From Clavelina lepadiformis (lineage: Eukaryota > Chordata > Ascidiacea > Aplousobranchia > Clavelinidae): 64,000 bases of DNA. Positions 33,463-44,935 of the stretch are shown here, in pieces. Position numbers and translations under genes: made by a program. The notes below the pieces were generated by a model. That model was given only the letters and a program-made list of their open reading frames with translations. It searched no databases and was not told the origin of the DNA. The stretch spans positions 8,432,001-8,496,000 of the forward strand of contig NC_135242.1 in assembly GCF_947623445.1 (NCBI RefSeq). Direction: 5' to 3'. Position 1 is the first letter of the stretch. Every line of letters starts with the position of its first letter.

Positions 33463-34290
33463 CAGTTGACTCCGCTTAATTTGGACACTTTGGTTCCGCT
33501 CACTTTTGGCCGAATTAAGCGGAGAAACGGCTTTGTCCGAATTAAGCGGAAAATCGATTGTTCATTTCATGGTCATGCATAAAGGCAAACAACGCATTTA
33601 AAATACTGTACTGTTGCATAATAAATGAATTGCAGCTGCGCTATACTGCAGTAATTGGCACTGATCGCATAAAACGCACAAGAGTACGAGTAAATGAGTA
33701 CGCATAAAACGCACATTCTGAACCGCTTCCTCTCTGTCTTTAAACCTCGACCACGAAGCATAGTCTCTTCACGTTGTTTACGCAGATTTGCATTTTTCTG
33801 CCAATCTTGCAAAGTACGTTTTGATATCCCCACCAACGCAGCTAACTGCCAAACTGTCAAGGAAGCGTCGTCATTTTTTTCTTCGTTTACTTTAGTGAGC
33901 AATTTCACTTTTTCTTCTAAACTTTTCTGTACCATTCTGTTCTACAAGATGGTCGCAATGGTACCGAAGTAAAAGCGACTATGAAGCTGGCATGGCGTTG
34001 TATGAGTTCATTGTCAATTGTTACTGTGCATGGATCGTCATTGTTTCACCATAATCACTCATAATGCAACTGCATCTTGTGTTAAAACCAACCAAGTACT
34101 GTTTATTGTTTCATAACCTAACGATGTAACGATAGGAATTGCGAACCTGTGTCCGAATTAAGGGGAGAATTGTCCGAATTAACGGGAGTTTTTTACGTTC
34201 AATTTTTACTTTTGTTCCGTTCCCGAGCATTTTGGCCGAATAAAGCGGTTGTCCGGTTTATCCGGTGTCGGAATTAAGCGGATTCGACTG
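33463..34290. mobile_element. pogo/Tigger-like element, copy 1, internally deleted
   Basis: The 828-bp element has inverted ends built from tccgcttaattcggaca words, outermost cagttgactccgcttaat and its partner ending attcgactg at 34290, with TA target duplication at 33461-33462 and 34291-34292. A second internal inverted set (ccgaattaagcgg) lies inside each end. It carries an N-terminal transposase remnant on the - strand. A related, more deleted copy in the opposite orientation is at 59432-60556. Confidence 0.88.
33720..33935 (-). pseudogene. Transposase N-terminal remnant, pogo/Tigger type
   Basis: The - strand frame from 33935 reads [20 protein letters not shown], then ASLTVWQLAALVGISKRTLQDW, here split as ASLTVWQLAALVG and ISKRTLQDW, followed by a basic RGRGLKTERKRFR patch. 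This is the shape of the N-terminal helix-turn-helix (CENP-B N / pogo type) that binds transposon ends. The frame then runs into unrelated sequence: the catalytic DDE domain is absent, so the element depended on a transposase supplied elsewhere. Family assignment rests on motif shape and element ends. Confidence 0.65.
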
Positions 34291-34563
34291 TATATTATAA
34301 ACTCCCAATAAAGTTGTGCTTCATCATACATTCGAATTCAATAAATTTGTCAACCATCATAATTTTGTGGTGCTCACCCGCTTTTTTAGTCGTTTGGTGT
34401 TATTTTCATTTTATGTCATTATGGAATGTACAATAACGTTATACTAATTGGCAGAAATTTTACTTAAATCCATTTCAGCATTATTCTTATTTTGAGCGCA
34501 GTTATATTTTGATTAACATGTTGAAGGAAACGTCAAAATTGAACAACTATGACTACACGTGGT

Positions 34564-34915
34564 CCAGTGCTGTAACCAAGTTAATTTTGTAGGACTCGAG
34601 TCAAGTCATTTGGAAAGTTGACTTAAGTCAAGTCATTTGGAAAGTTAACTTAAGTCAAGTCATTTGGGAAGTTGACTTTAGTCAAGTCAAGTCGAATTAC
34701 TGATTGGATTAAGTCAAGTTAAGATATAATGCAAGTCAAATCAAGTCATGTCATTGGCTATACCTTTAACCGATCGTTCGCAATGAAATCAAATGTCTGT
34801 AATTTAGTTGGTCAATAAATTAACATCCAAGATTTAATGACTTGGTCTACTTACTTTCCGACACTCGAGTCAAGTTATATGATTTAAAAACGTGGCTTGA
34901 GACATTACAACACTG
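34564..34915. mobile_element. hAT-like element carrying an AAGTC-rich tandem array
   Basis: The left end ccagtgctgtaacc and the right end attacaacactgg are inverted and similar, about 350 bp apart. Both ends are followed inward by an actcgagtcaagt word. The flanks (acgtggtc and gcagggtc) do not form a clean 8-bp duplication, so the element is old or an end is misplaced. Confidence 0.55.
34600..34691. repeat. 27-bp tandem repeat, about 3.4 copies
   Basis: The unit starts gtcaagtcatttggaaagtt and repeats at 34600, 34627 and 34654 with single-base changes, then fades into shorter caagtc repeats. It lies inside the hAT-like element and has no coding sense. Confidence 0.85.
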
Positions 34916-36005
34916 GCAGGGTCGCAACAACGTTTTGTTGAATGTATTGATACCGTGCTGCCAATATATGTCACAATAAACCATTATATAGTGTTGGTAG
35001 TCACATAAATTACCTTGTATTATCAACAGTTTAATGGTAAGAACTGTCATCAGTTTTTAGAAGTATTTCTTAAAGTTTTCTTGCAAAGAAATTAAGCTCT
35101 TAATGCAGCAATAGTTTGCACAACCTTTCACGTGTTTCAACAAGTTTATGACACCAAAAAATCTCGCTGGGTCTCAAAATGTTTTTTTGGCTATGCCCCT
35201 TTGCACAACCATTTGTATTTGATGCATTTGCAAACTAGACCTCAGTTACTCAAATTGTGACATCATGTGAATGTGCACTGGACCTAAATTGTATGTTCGA
35301 AGATATTTTTCATAGTTTCTTTTCTTGTTAACTTAATTGTTAAATCAACTTCTCAAATTTTTGTTTGTCCTAAATACGCATGCATGTGAAGGTTATATGC
35401 ATTTAATTAGTCGTGGATACAGTTTTATGCATAGGGGCAAAGTGTTGGGAGTTGCGACTCCTATTTAGAAGGAATACAAGAGTCAAAACAGTAGAAAACA
35501 TTTCTTATTCCTAAGACATCTCAGTCGTTAACAATACTGCAACCACTTTCATTGTACTAGACTAAAGAACAAGCCATATATGGCAAGTAGATGGTTTTCA
35601 AGTTATGATCAACAATAAATGGCGGCGAGTATAGAAGTGTGAAATAGCAGTAAACTTAGCGAACCAAATTTCATATTAACACTAACAGGTAGTAAAGTAC
35701 TATATATAGCATATATTTTGTATACCCAGACAAGAAAATTTGGAATGTGAGTGGCTCATACTATGTTTAAGAAGATATGCAAATATATAGTAGTAATTTA
35801 TCAAATGTGCCTGTGGCCTGCTTTTAATAATTAAAACTGCAAGTATCACAGTACAAACAGCAAAAATTTTGTCCATGTGCAGATGGGTCTATTAATTGGA
35901 TTGAAAAGAGTGACTGATAAATCAGCCACAAAATGCACAATTTCCAGTGTGAATAGGTTACAGATTGATATAGCTTAGGCCTATCAATTATTATTATTTC
36001 TCCAC
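34916..36005. other. Upstream region of GPATCH3, nothing recognised
   Basis: AT-rich sequence without a convincing exon. It should hold the GPATCH3 promoter or a first non-coding exon; an acceptor (tctccacag) ends at about 36006, upstream of the start codon. Confidence 0.4.
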
Positions 36006-36097
36006 AGAATTACATTTGCTGTCGTATGATTAGATCCAATCACCTAGTCCTAGGTGGTTTAATGCTAATTACAAAATACTGTGGAAGGCAAAGAAAT

Positions 36098-39000
36098 ATG
36101 TTAAACCAAGCCCTTTCTAAAGCTGATCATACCTGTTATGCAGCCGTTCGAAATATTCCTGTCACTTTTCATTCATCTGACCTAAGATGTTTTTTCTCAC
36201 AGTTCATTGAAGAAAAGGGTTTCAGCTGTTTTCATTTTAAGCATCGCCCTGAGGAAATAAGAAAATTTGGTAAAAATATTGCTTAATGAATAATTATGAT
36301 ACAGTGAATTGAAGTGTTTCCAACTAGGGTTCTCCCGAACCCAAAACTCATTTTTTTGCCATTTTCTACTTAACAAAAACCCCGGTTTTAAAATGTAAAA
36401 ACCTGGATTTTTTGGAAAAACGCATTTACCATACCAGCTTACCTGTTCGTACAATTTGAATGCGTTGATGGCTCTCTTCTCTCTTATGTCATAGATTGTT
36501 TATGCTCAACTTTACGCATAGTTTATGAAAATATGGGTAGTTGATCAACTGAGTGACAGTTCATTTGAGTGACACATTGGTAAGTACTGTTCAAACTACA
36601 GTAATGGGTTAGGGTTAGGGTTAATTATGTCACTCGAATGAATAATTTATGTTATAATTATGTCACTCAAATACTGTCACTCAGATGAAATACACCCGAA
36701 ATTATGCACTAACTTGTTTCTATTTTAGCAATGTTTAAAGTACCAATGTTTAACGTTTTTATCACTCTTGTATTATAGATTCCGGCTTACAAGAATCTGG
36801 TGTCACTCGTGATCATAAAAGCTGTGTATGCATTGTTGCTTTTTCAAATTTTTCTGATAGAACTCGATGCATTTCAATGTACAACAAAATGAATTGGGTC
36901 AATCAGAAAGACGACTTACTTAAAGAAAAATGTATCATACTGAAAGTTGCTGTAAATGTCGAAAAAGAAAGGTTGGGGTTTTATTAACTTTGCTTATCAA
37001 ACTACACTCATTGTGCCACATTGGTATTTTATTTAAAATTTATGCAAAGGTGTGTTTTTTAAAGGATTTTAACAGATGTGCTACTGTACAATGTGTGAAG
37101 TATTACATTGAGCTTGTTTTATAATAGTACAGACTAGTTATCAGTATTATTTATTGTAAGCCAGTTACTTGCAAGTAATCTTTTGTCATAAGGGACCCTG
37201 AATCATATTTGACACGAAGTGAGCAAAAGCATGACAGGCAGCATGCTGCCAATGAAGAATTTACTTCTGCAGATTTATCTAAGCTTTCTGAACTTCATCC
37301 TCCTGCAAATGTGATGCCCAATGGAAATGTAGGAACTCCTACATATGTTTTCTTAGAACTTATCAAGCAATGCAAGTTACCACCCAGGTAATTGAGTTTG
37401 CTGCGTATTTATTTTAACTTTGGTATGATAGCTAGCTACTACATTAATGTTTCGTGTCTTTATCTTTAACAGTACTGAATAGGCCTACTACTTTTTCTGT
37501 TCACAACTTTGTTTAATAAATTTTCAGAATAATAAAGAAGCTTGGACTAATTTTTCCAAAAACTGGCAGCAACAGACGGTATGGAAATGTTCCTTTCAAC
37601 TATGACAATGGAGACAAGAGAAACTTTAAAGGAGAAAAAAGCATCAAAACTGCAACTGGCATAGAGATTGTGAATGCAGACATTTCAGAAACTAGTATGA
37701 AACGATACTTTCGTCCTCTTACAAAAAATGTAACATGATGTTTTTGCCTGATTATTTCATTTAAGAGCAACTTTCACGGAAGTGTTTTAAACTGACATTT
37801 TTGGATATCTGAAATCCCTTTGTTGTTTCAGTTTATTTGCTATAAACAGTGAAAGCATGTTAATTCGTATCTGATCTAACATGTTAAATTTCTTTGATTT
37901 ATCCAAATTTTAAGCCAAAACAAACTGATCTTTTTCCAAAAATCACATGTTGGCCTGCTTTTTCAAAAGATTTTTTATCGGCTTACGCAAAGTATTGCTC
38001 ATTCTAAAAATTGTTTTGATATAGTGAATCTTTTTTCCTATAAAATTTGTATTAAGCTTGATTACTTGTAGTAAATTAAATTATGTGCAGTCCTCACTAA
38101 ACATGTGATGTCATTTTCGGCCCAGTAAGGCATTTCAGTTGAATCTAGCTGCAGTAATCAAAACTATATTACCATAATTATTTATCGGTTTTAAATTATT
38201 AGTTACTGGATCCTTGCAGATGTTTATTGTTTTTGCAGTGAAATCAAAATCCTCTGAACTTTCTTCAGCACTGGAAGAAAATAATAACATTGAAAAAGAC
38301 GGTAGTTTTAAAAATCTTTCTTAAATTGTTTTGTACGGGTTTAACACCCATAATACAATTGTAGTGTACCATATAAACATTAGTTGGTTCTAAAAATGCT
38401 AATTCAGTAACGGTGTTCAAGGTAAATTTTGCATTGCATGCTGTATATGAATTGTAACAGGAAATTCATCAGATGAAGATGACAATGGAGGAGAGGAGTG
38501 GGACCGACATGAAGCACTTCATTCTGATGTCACAAGCCAGGAACGTGATAAGGAAAGATTATTTGAGGAGGAGATAGAACTGAAGTGGGAAAAAGGTGGA
38601 AGTGGACTCGTATTTTACACCGGTCAGTATTTTGTTGTTAGTCCAATGTTGCAGCATTTGTGATTCCTTGTGGGTTGCTGATTTGGAATGTTGCAAGTGC
38701 GAAGTTGAAAACTTCAATATTTGATTAACCCCAAACTTATGTGTGTTTACTTCTAGATGCGCAGTACTGGGCGGAAGAAGAGGGAGATTTTGATGAAGAA
38801 ACAGCAGATGACTGGGATGTTGATATGAGTGAATATTATGGCGAGGAAGGTGATCGAGATGCAAAAGAATTTGTTCAAATTATGAAAGAAAAACGGTATT
38901 CATTTGAACTATTAAGATTAAGTAGTTTTGAGATTCGTATTATGACATGATCTAACATTGTATAAATGGTAGTTAAAACTGTCAAAGGTATCGCAAGTTA

Positions 39001-39875
39001 GTTTATTTTTCCCCTTTTATATAACCAATTTCAGTGATCATTAATAATTAAGTTATTGACTATTGTCTTGCAATAGATTGCGTGAAGGAAAAAGTTTGCA
39101 GCGTGGACAGACTTCCATTGCCCGGCATCAAGTTGGGAGTTTTGAAAAACATACCAAAGGCTCTGGCAGGCATATAATGCAGAAGTTTGGATGGGAGGAT
39201 GGAAAGACATTGGGATCTGGTAGAGTGAAGGGTCTTTCCGAGCCTATTGCTGCGGAAGGACAATCCTCAAGAGAAAGGAAAGGCTTCGGCTATCATGGCG
39301 AAAAACTTCAATCCAGTTCATCCAGCAGCGCTCCTGGATTGTCTTACTATCCTCATGAATCAAAAGCATCATCACTTAAATCAACTTTTTCCAATTTTCC
39401 TGCCCACCAAAGTGTCGAGCCACTTGCCAGCCATTCATATATTTTCCCACAGTTTAGAAGTAATCTTTCTTCGGTACTAATACACCACAAGTCACGGACT
39501 AAAGAAGAAAGACGGAAGTTAGTGCCGGGAAGCGATGGGATTGTTTTAACAACAAAATACGACGATCCTCTTGACATCGATGTTGACAACAGATTGTTGA
39601 GATCGCAGTTTCCCACTGCTTTGAAGCGAAGGAAAAATATTGGCCCTTCACAGACTGAATCCAATAAATGTGAAGATTTTCCTCAGCCAGTGACTCCAAT
39701 TAAGACAGGATCAAAGCTTGTGAAACGAATAAAGAAAGAAGAACCTAAAGCAAGCTCTGAAATCCTTTACCCTGATCATGTAGTAGCTCGCACAGCAGGG
39801 TCCACAAGCTTAAATTCCGTTGCAAGCAGAGTTAAATTTGTCAGACCTGTTGATCCTGCAGAACATGCCATTTAA
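36098..39875 (+). CDS. GPATCH3: G-patch domain-containing protein 3
   Basis: Eight exons: 36098-36269, 36779-36971, 37193-37387, 37528-37729, 38220-38301, 38461-38622, 38757-38895, 39077-39875. They join in frame to 647 residues (human 525); an in-frame ATG at 36026 would add 24. The N-terminus (YAAVRNIPVTFHSSDLRCFF, then FHFKHRPEE) matches the family's RRM-like start; PNGNVGTPTYVFLELIKQC and FPKTGSNRRYG follow. The strongly conserved centre reads EEEIELKWEKGGSGLVFYT, DAQYWAEEEGDFDEETADDW and DVDMSEYY. The G-patch lies at about 406-455 (KHTKGSGRHIM to GFGYHGEKL). The human protein is implicated in dampening RIG-I/MAVS signalling and in eye-development gene control; a splicing-helicase cofactor role is generic for G-patch proteins. 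The C-terminal 190 residues are longer than in human and look disordered. The exon-5 acceptor at 38220 was chosen because it keeps frame. The stop lies 590 bp before RAE1 on the same strand. Confidence 0.92.
36606..36623. repeat. Interstitial telomere-like (GGGTTA)3
   Basis: Three exact GGGTTA units stand in GPATCH3 intron 1, within about 150 bp that also shows inverted gagtgacag / ctgtcactc words. Probably part of a small mobile or repaired sequence and not an ancient telomere. Confidence 0.75.
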
Positions 39876-40465
39876 CACAATTGTTTGCCATTGTTATTTA
39901 ATGCGTTGTATACAGTGTTTAATTATTAAGTGCCTTTTACTCTCCTTAAATTTTGTGATTTTATGTTTTTTGTTATAGTCGGTTATGTCAAAGTTTGCTA
40001 GTTAGTTTGTACATTGGTATCATTACCAAAAAATTCCTGGCAGTGCGAATCGGAAAATTTTCCAGACAGTCTGAGGATAAAGGTTATGATGCTGTTCCAG
40101 TCAGTGCACTGCCTGCAGTATAGACGATGACGCTTATGGGTTTATATTTGCTGTATCATATCCTTCTGTGTCTTGTTGGTATCAGTTTTATTTGTCTACA
40201 CTCTACTAAACATAAATTTTTAATTCGGAGTTAGACAACAGTTTTAATTTTAACTTATACTTCTTGGGATTTCGTTACTTCATACTTTTATGTAGACATG
40301 GTTGTTCGTACATCAATCATACTGTTGTAAACCTTACTTGTACTAATGCCCTTCCCAATAGTAGAACTTCACTGTGATTGTTTTTAATTTTCTGCAGAGA
40401 CAAATTTTCTTACCTACTTACCCCAAGTAATTAAATGAAGAGCTGTTACTGATTAAATTTGCAAA
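39876..40465. other. Short spacer between GPATCH3 and RAE1
   Basis: 590 bp holding the GPATCH3 3' UTR and RAE1 5' region. No canonical AATAAA for GPATCH3 is seen; an ATTAAA lies near 40431, very close to the RAE1 start. The tight head-to-tail spacing leaves room for shared transcription. Confidence 0.45.
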
Positions 40466-43400
40466 ATGTCATTCTTTGGAAGCAGCAATACATCATCATT
40501 TTCATTTGGTGGAGGGACAGGTAAGTAATTTGGCAGTCATACTTGCTGTTGTTTCATTAGTTTATTGCCTATCCGAAATCAATACTACCCAACTGCATGT
40601 GAGTTCTTGTGATAGACTTACTTCTTAATCAATAGACCGGTTGGTCCCCACTAATGTTACTGTTTTTTTTACTGCATACCATCATTTTCATTCTCATCAT
40701 CACCACGTGATGATGATAAGTTAATCGAAATCATGTAACAGTTGATCATCTCTCTCTGAAGTAATTCCATTGTATATATATTTGCAGCCGCCACCACCAC
40801 CAACCACAACCCTATGAAAGATATTGAAGTTACCAGTCCACCAGATGACAGTATAAGTTGTCTAGCGTTCAGTCCACCAACTCTGCCTGGCAACTTCTTG
40901 TTGGCTGGATCTTGGGCTAATGATGTAACCCTTGTTTATTTCCTGTAGTGTACAGTATATTAAATGTTTCCTTTAATTAATTTTTTAGTTTTTTAAAATC
41001 GAGATTTTTAGCTTTTTAGCTATTTTTAGTAAACCACATTGAGTTTTAGATGAGGCGTCGTAGTTAGTGAAATGAAATATTTGCTCAACAGTTTACAACT
41101 ACAACCACTATAATATTGCTCTGCTCCCTATACTTGCTTAGATATACTTCGTAAATTGAAACTTATTGCTTTAACAATATAATGCTCTTGTGTTGCAGAT
41201 TCGGTGTTGGCAAATAGAAGACAATGGTCAGACTGTTCCTAAAGCCCAGCAAATGCATCAAGGACCAGTTCTTGATGTTGCATGGAATGATGTAAGTGTT
41301 TTTATGATTAAAAAGGTTGTAAGGACTTTGAACAGCTCGTTGCATACAGGACAAAATGGTCCATTTACAATGATCTACTTACATGTTAAAATTGTAGGAT
41401 GGTAAGAAAGTGTTCACGGCCTCTGCAGACAAAACTGCAAAAATGTGGGATTTAGAATCAAACCAATCTGTACAGGCAAGTTTTTCATAAAATCAAAAAT
41501 AAATTTATTTTTAATTTAAATAATATTGTTTTGTCTACTATTTTTACCAGTGTTTCCAGGTAAAAATTTCAAAAACCGCCCAAACACAAAAAGTTAAAAC
41601 AAGCCCTAAACTGACCAAAATTTACACGCTTTTTGAAGTTTACTGACCTTTACTCTTATATATTCTTAATCTAAAAGTGCGATTGCTGCTGTTGTTGCTG
41701 CAAAGTGATAGTTTTTCCAACAACGTAACTGTTTCTAGGTGATTTAGTCTATATAATTTCAAATGGCTAAAACTAGCCCTTGAAAAAACACAACTCAATG
41801 TAGAAACTAACCCAAATGTGCAGAAAAATTGCCATCCTGGTGACACTGGTTTTCACAAACCCAGATATTTTTACTTAGTTTAAATGAATTATAGCATTGT
41901 TTAAAAAAGAAGTTTTATCCACTAGATTGCACAGCATGATGCCCCAGTTAAAACCTGTCATTGGATTAAAGGTTCGAATTATTCCTGTTTGATGACTGGC
42001 AGTTGGGATAAAACAGTCAAAGTTAGTCATAACATAGCGCTTTCAGTCTTGTTTTAAAGCACTAGTTTTACGTTTTTCATCTTTAGTCTTGTAAATTTGT
42101 GTATAGAAAGTACTACTTGTTGTGTTAAATTACACCAATTACTTATTTATACACTTTAGTTCTGGGATACAAGGTCTCCAACACCACTGAAAGTAATGAA
42201 CATGACAGAACGTGTCTACTGTGCAGACGTGGTAAATTTTCAGTTAATTCGGGATAATTTATCTGCTCATTGTGGATGTTAACAAAAAACTATTTGGTGT
42301 TTGTTAAGAAATACCCAATGGCAATGGTGAGCTGTGCTGACAAGAAACTCGTCTGTCTCAAACTTGAAAGTGAACCTCAAGAATACCAAAAATTTGAGTC
42401 ACCCTTAAAATATCAAGTCAGTTAAGTCTTCATTCATTTTCGCTTGGTAGTATCAATGCTGGCCGCATGTAATTTCTGTTGAATGTTAAAGATTTTCAAA
42501 TTTCATTGCAGCATCGATGTATTAGTATATTTAAGGACAAATCCAACACAAATCCAGTGGGTTTTGCACTGGGTAGCATTGAAGGCAGAGTAGCAATTCA
42601 CTACATTCAGCCCTCGACCCCGTAAGTAACAGGGATGTTGTTAGATGATCTTGCAAATTTGTTTTAACCATATTTCATCAATTAATTATATAAATCGAAA
42701 GGTTTGAACCTTAGAAATTCTCCTACGTTTGCAGGCGAGACAACTTCACGTTTAAATGCCATCGCTCAACAACAACGTCAAACCAACCACAAGATATTTA
42801 CGCTGTGAGTTGAAGATTGGACATGTTTAAAATGGAATCTCACTTTCAACCTTTCAATGAGACTGAAAACCTTTGTTTCATTTCATGTTTCGTTGCAGCT
42901 GAGCGCTGGCACTGATCTACCTTCTTGCATATTGCAAATGGCATACAAGGGAAAACATTTAGGCAGATGCAGTTGTTGACCTAAAGCTTTCTCTTTACCA
43001 CAGGTTAATGCAATATCTTTTCACCCTGCCTATGGAACACTTTCTACCGTTGGATCTGACGGACGATGGAGCTTTTGGGACAAGGACGCTCGAACAAAGT
43101 TGAAAGGTTCAGAACAGTTGGACCAATCTATATCTGCCTGCGCAATAAGTCACAATGGAAACATATTCGCCTATGCCTCTAGTTATGATTGGTCAAAGGT
43201 AAGATAAAATAGGACCGAATATATATTGTAGTACTTCAAGAGGTTTTACGTACTTAACAGCAATTATATAATAGAATTTCTTTAGCACATTTGCCATGGA
43301 TTCAAATATTACTAGAAACGCACTTTGTTGACAATATTTCGCCACATACAATACAGCCAGTCTATCAATTCTTGAGCGGTGTATATTAATAGAGTACCCG

Positions 43401-44555
43401 CCACTCTCGGGGTTTGATATCGTCTAATTGTTGCATAGGAACCCAGCTTCTAACCCGTTATTGTATTTCCTTTTTTATGTGTTGTCAAATAGTCTAATAT
43501 CGCTAACGTAAGTCGTAAGTGAGCCAAACACCAACGGGAAAAAAACTCGAAAAAACTGTTCCCATTAACCGCAGTGTTGCAACGTAGTCAACGAATATAC
43601 ATATTGACTTGGATTTCTGTGTAATATGTTACTGCGCCTGCCTAAGTGTTTGAGCATATAACATTAATGGTTAGTTGTAACGTTTTTATGTAACACAGTT
43701 ATCGTGCTTGCGCTATTCCTTCAACTCACACCAACGTAAATCACGCAGCCTTGCTCGCTCGCCCATTCATTTAAATTAAACAGACAAGAAATCCGCTCGC
43801 AAGAAGTTTTTGTGTAGAGCCAGCCTTAAACTTTGTTGAGAACATTTTTATTGCCTCGCCTAATGCCGTGTAGATGTATACATACTGTACATTGAACATG
43901 AGTGAGATTAAACCATAAACATCATCAAACCCAAGTTTTTTATGATTGCACCTTGCGGCACTACTTGATCGCAAAAGCGTTACGATTACCAGAACTAGCC
44001 TAATATACCAGCCATTAACCTGCCGGCAGTTCTGTGTGTTTGATCACGATCTGGCTACTCGTTCAACGCCGACGTGTGCGTACGGCAAAATTTTCACAAG
44101 AACAAAGCAATTTTAGCATTATCTGCTCGCAGAAAGCACATGAAACATGATTACGCTTATTAAGCATTGCAAATGGAAAATAAAAGCAACGAAGAAAGAC
44201 AACGTAATAACAGAGATAACAGGTTATGAAAGCGCTTTAGTTTCAGCAGAAAACATTGGCAATATTAACCCAGGGTAAACTTTGCCGTATCTGCTGCGCA
44301 TGGCAAACAGGTCTTTGAATCAATCGTATGGAATAGGAAATATTGTAGTTTAACTTTCACACTTCATTTTTATATTTCTTCTATCTGTTTTGTGTATTTC
44401 CTTTATTTTTTTCGGCTTTCTAGCTTTGTATGAGCTGTTCATTACGACAAACTGTTTTTTTTCGACAGGGTCACGAACATTACAAAGCGCAGCAGAAGAA
44501 CTATATCTTTCTACGAAGCTGTGCGGAAGAAATGAAACCTCGTAATAAAAAGTGA
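40466..44555 (+). CDS. RAE1: mRNA export factor RAE1 (WD-repeat)
   Basis: Eleven exons: 40466-40520, 40788-40924, 41199-41291, 41398-41475, 41926-42021, 42160-42231, 42309-42416, 42512-42621, 42735-42804, 43004-43198, 44469-44555. They join in frame to 366 residues (human 368). The start [19 protein letters not shown] is the family's FG-rich tip. WD-type blades follow: [65 protein letters not shown], and [20 protein letters not shown]. The [21 protein letters not shown] block precedes the conserved C-terminus [18 protein letters not shown]1 binds NUP98 through its GLEBS motif at the nuclear pore, acts in mRNA export and assists spindle assembly and the mitotic checkpoint. The intron after exon 4 has a GC donor (CAG|GCAAGT) and contains a MITE-like insertion. 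AATAAA lies at 44705. Confidence 0.96.
41548..41848. mobile_element. Possible hAT-type MITE in RAE1 intron 4
   Basis: The segment starts cagtgtttccagg and ends cctggtgacactg, inverted and similar. The flanks atttttac and gttttcac agree at only about six of eight bases, so the call is tentative. It accounts for most of the 450-bp intron. Confidence 0.55.
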
Positions 44556-44704
44556 TGCCACTTTGCAGTTACCCACTTTTCCAGGGTTTAAGCCATCACT
44601 GCCGTCACGGTGACATTTGACCTTTTAATATCCGCAGTACACTTTTCTGTTAGCTACAATGGCACAAATCATGTGGCTAATCGGTCCAAAAGGCTTCACT
44701 GCTA

Positions 44705-44710
44705 AATAAA
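44705..44710 (+). terminator. AATAAA polyadenylation signal of RAE1
   Basis: The hexamer is 150 nt after the RAE1 stop. Another AATAAA overlaps the end of the coding sequence and is unlikely to be used. Confidence 0.6.
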
Positions 44711-44890
44711 AGAACACTGCGTTGCTTGTGAATTATTAATTTTTAAATTAGCGTTCAGAATGAGATAACACGCCACGGCCACACGTTAAAAGTTGTCATT
44801 CTACTTGTATAGCATTTACGTTTTGCGTGTAGAGTGATGATGCAATTAAATTATTTTGACAAATAGCCTACATTTGTACTTCGACTGCAA

Positions 44891-44896
44891 TTTATT
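44891..44896 (-). terminator. AATAAA polyadenylation signal of the EF-hand gene
   Basis: The hexamer on the - strand begins 40 nt after the stop codon at 44936-44938. Confidence 0.6.
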
Positions 44897-44935
44897 TAGC
44901 TCATGAATGTTTAATGGTGTCGTAATTTGGATCTT

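Larger units (their letters stand above)
44556..44935. other. Convergent 3' ends of RAE1 and the EF-hand gene
   Basis: Only 380 bp separate the two stop codons. The RAE1 signal (44705-44710) and the EF-hand gene signal on the other strand (44891-44896) both fall here, so the two 3' UTRs nearly meet or overlap. Confidence 0.6.

Noticed and set aside
42901-42989. Possible extra RAE1 exon after the acceptor ttcgttgcag
   Set aside because: It ends in an in-frame stop without a donor, while 42804 joined to 43004 preserves frame and the conserved WD sequence.
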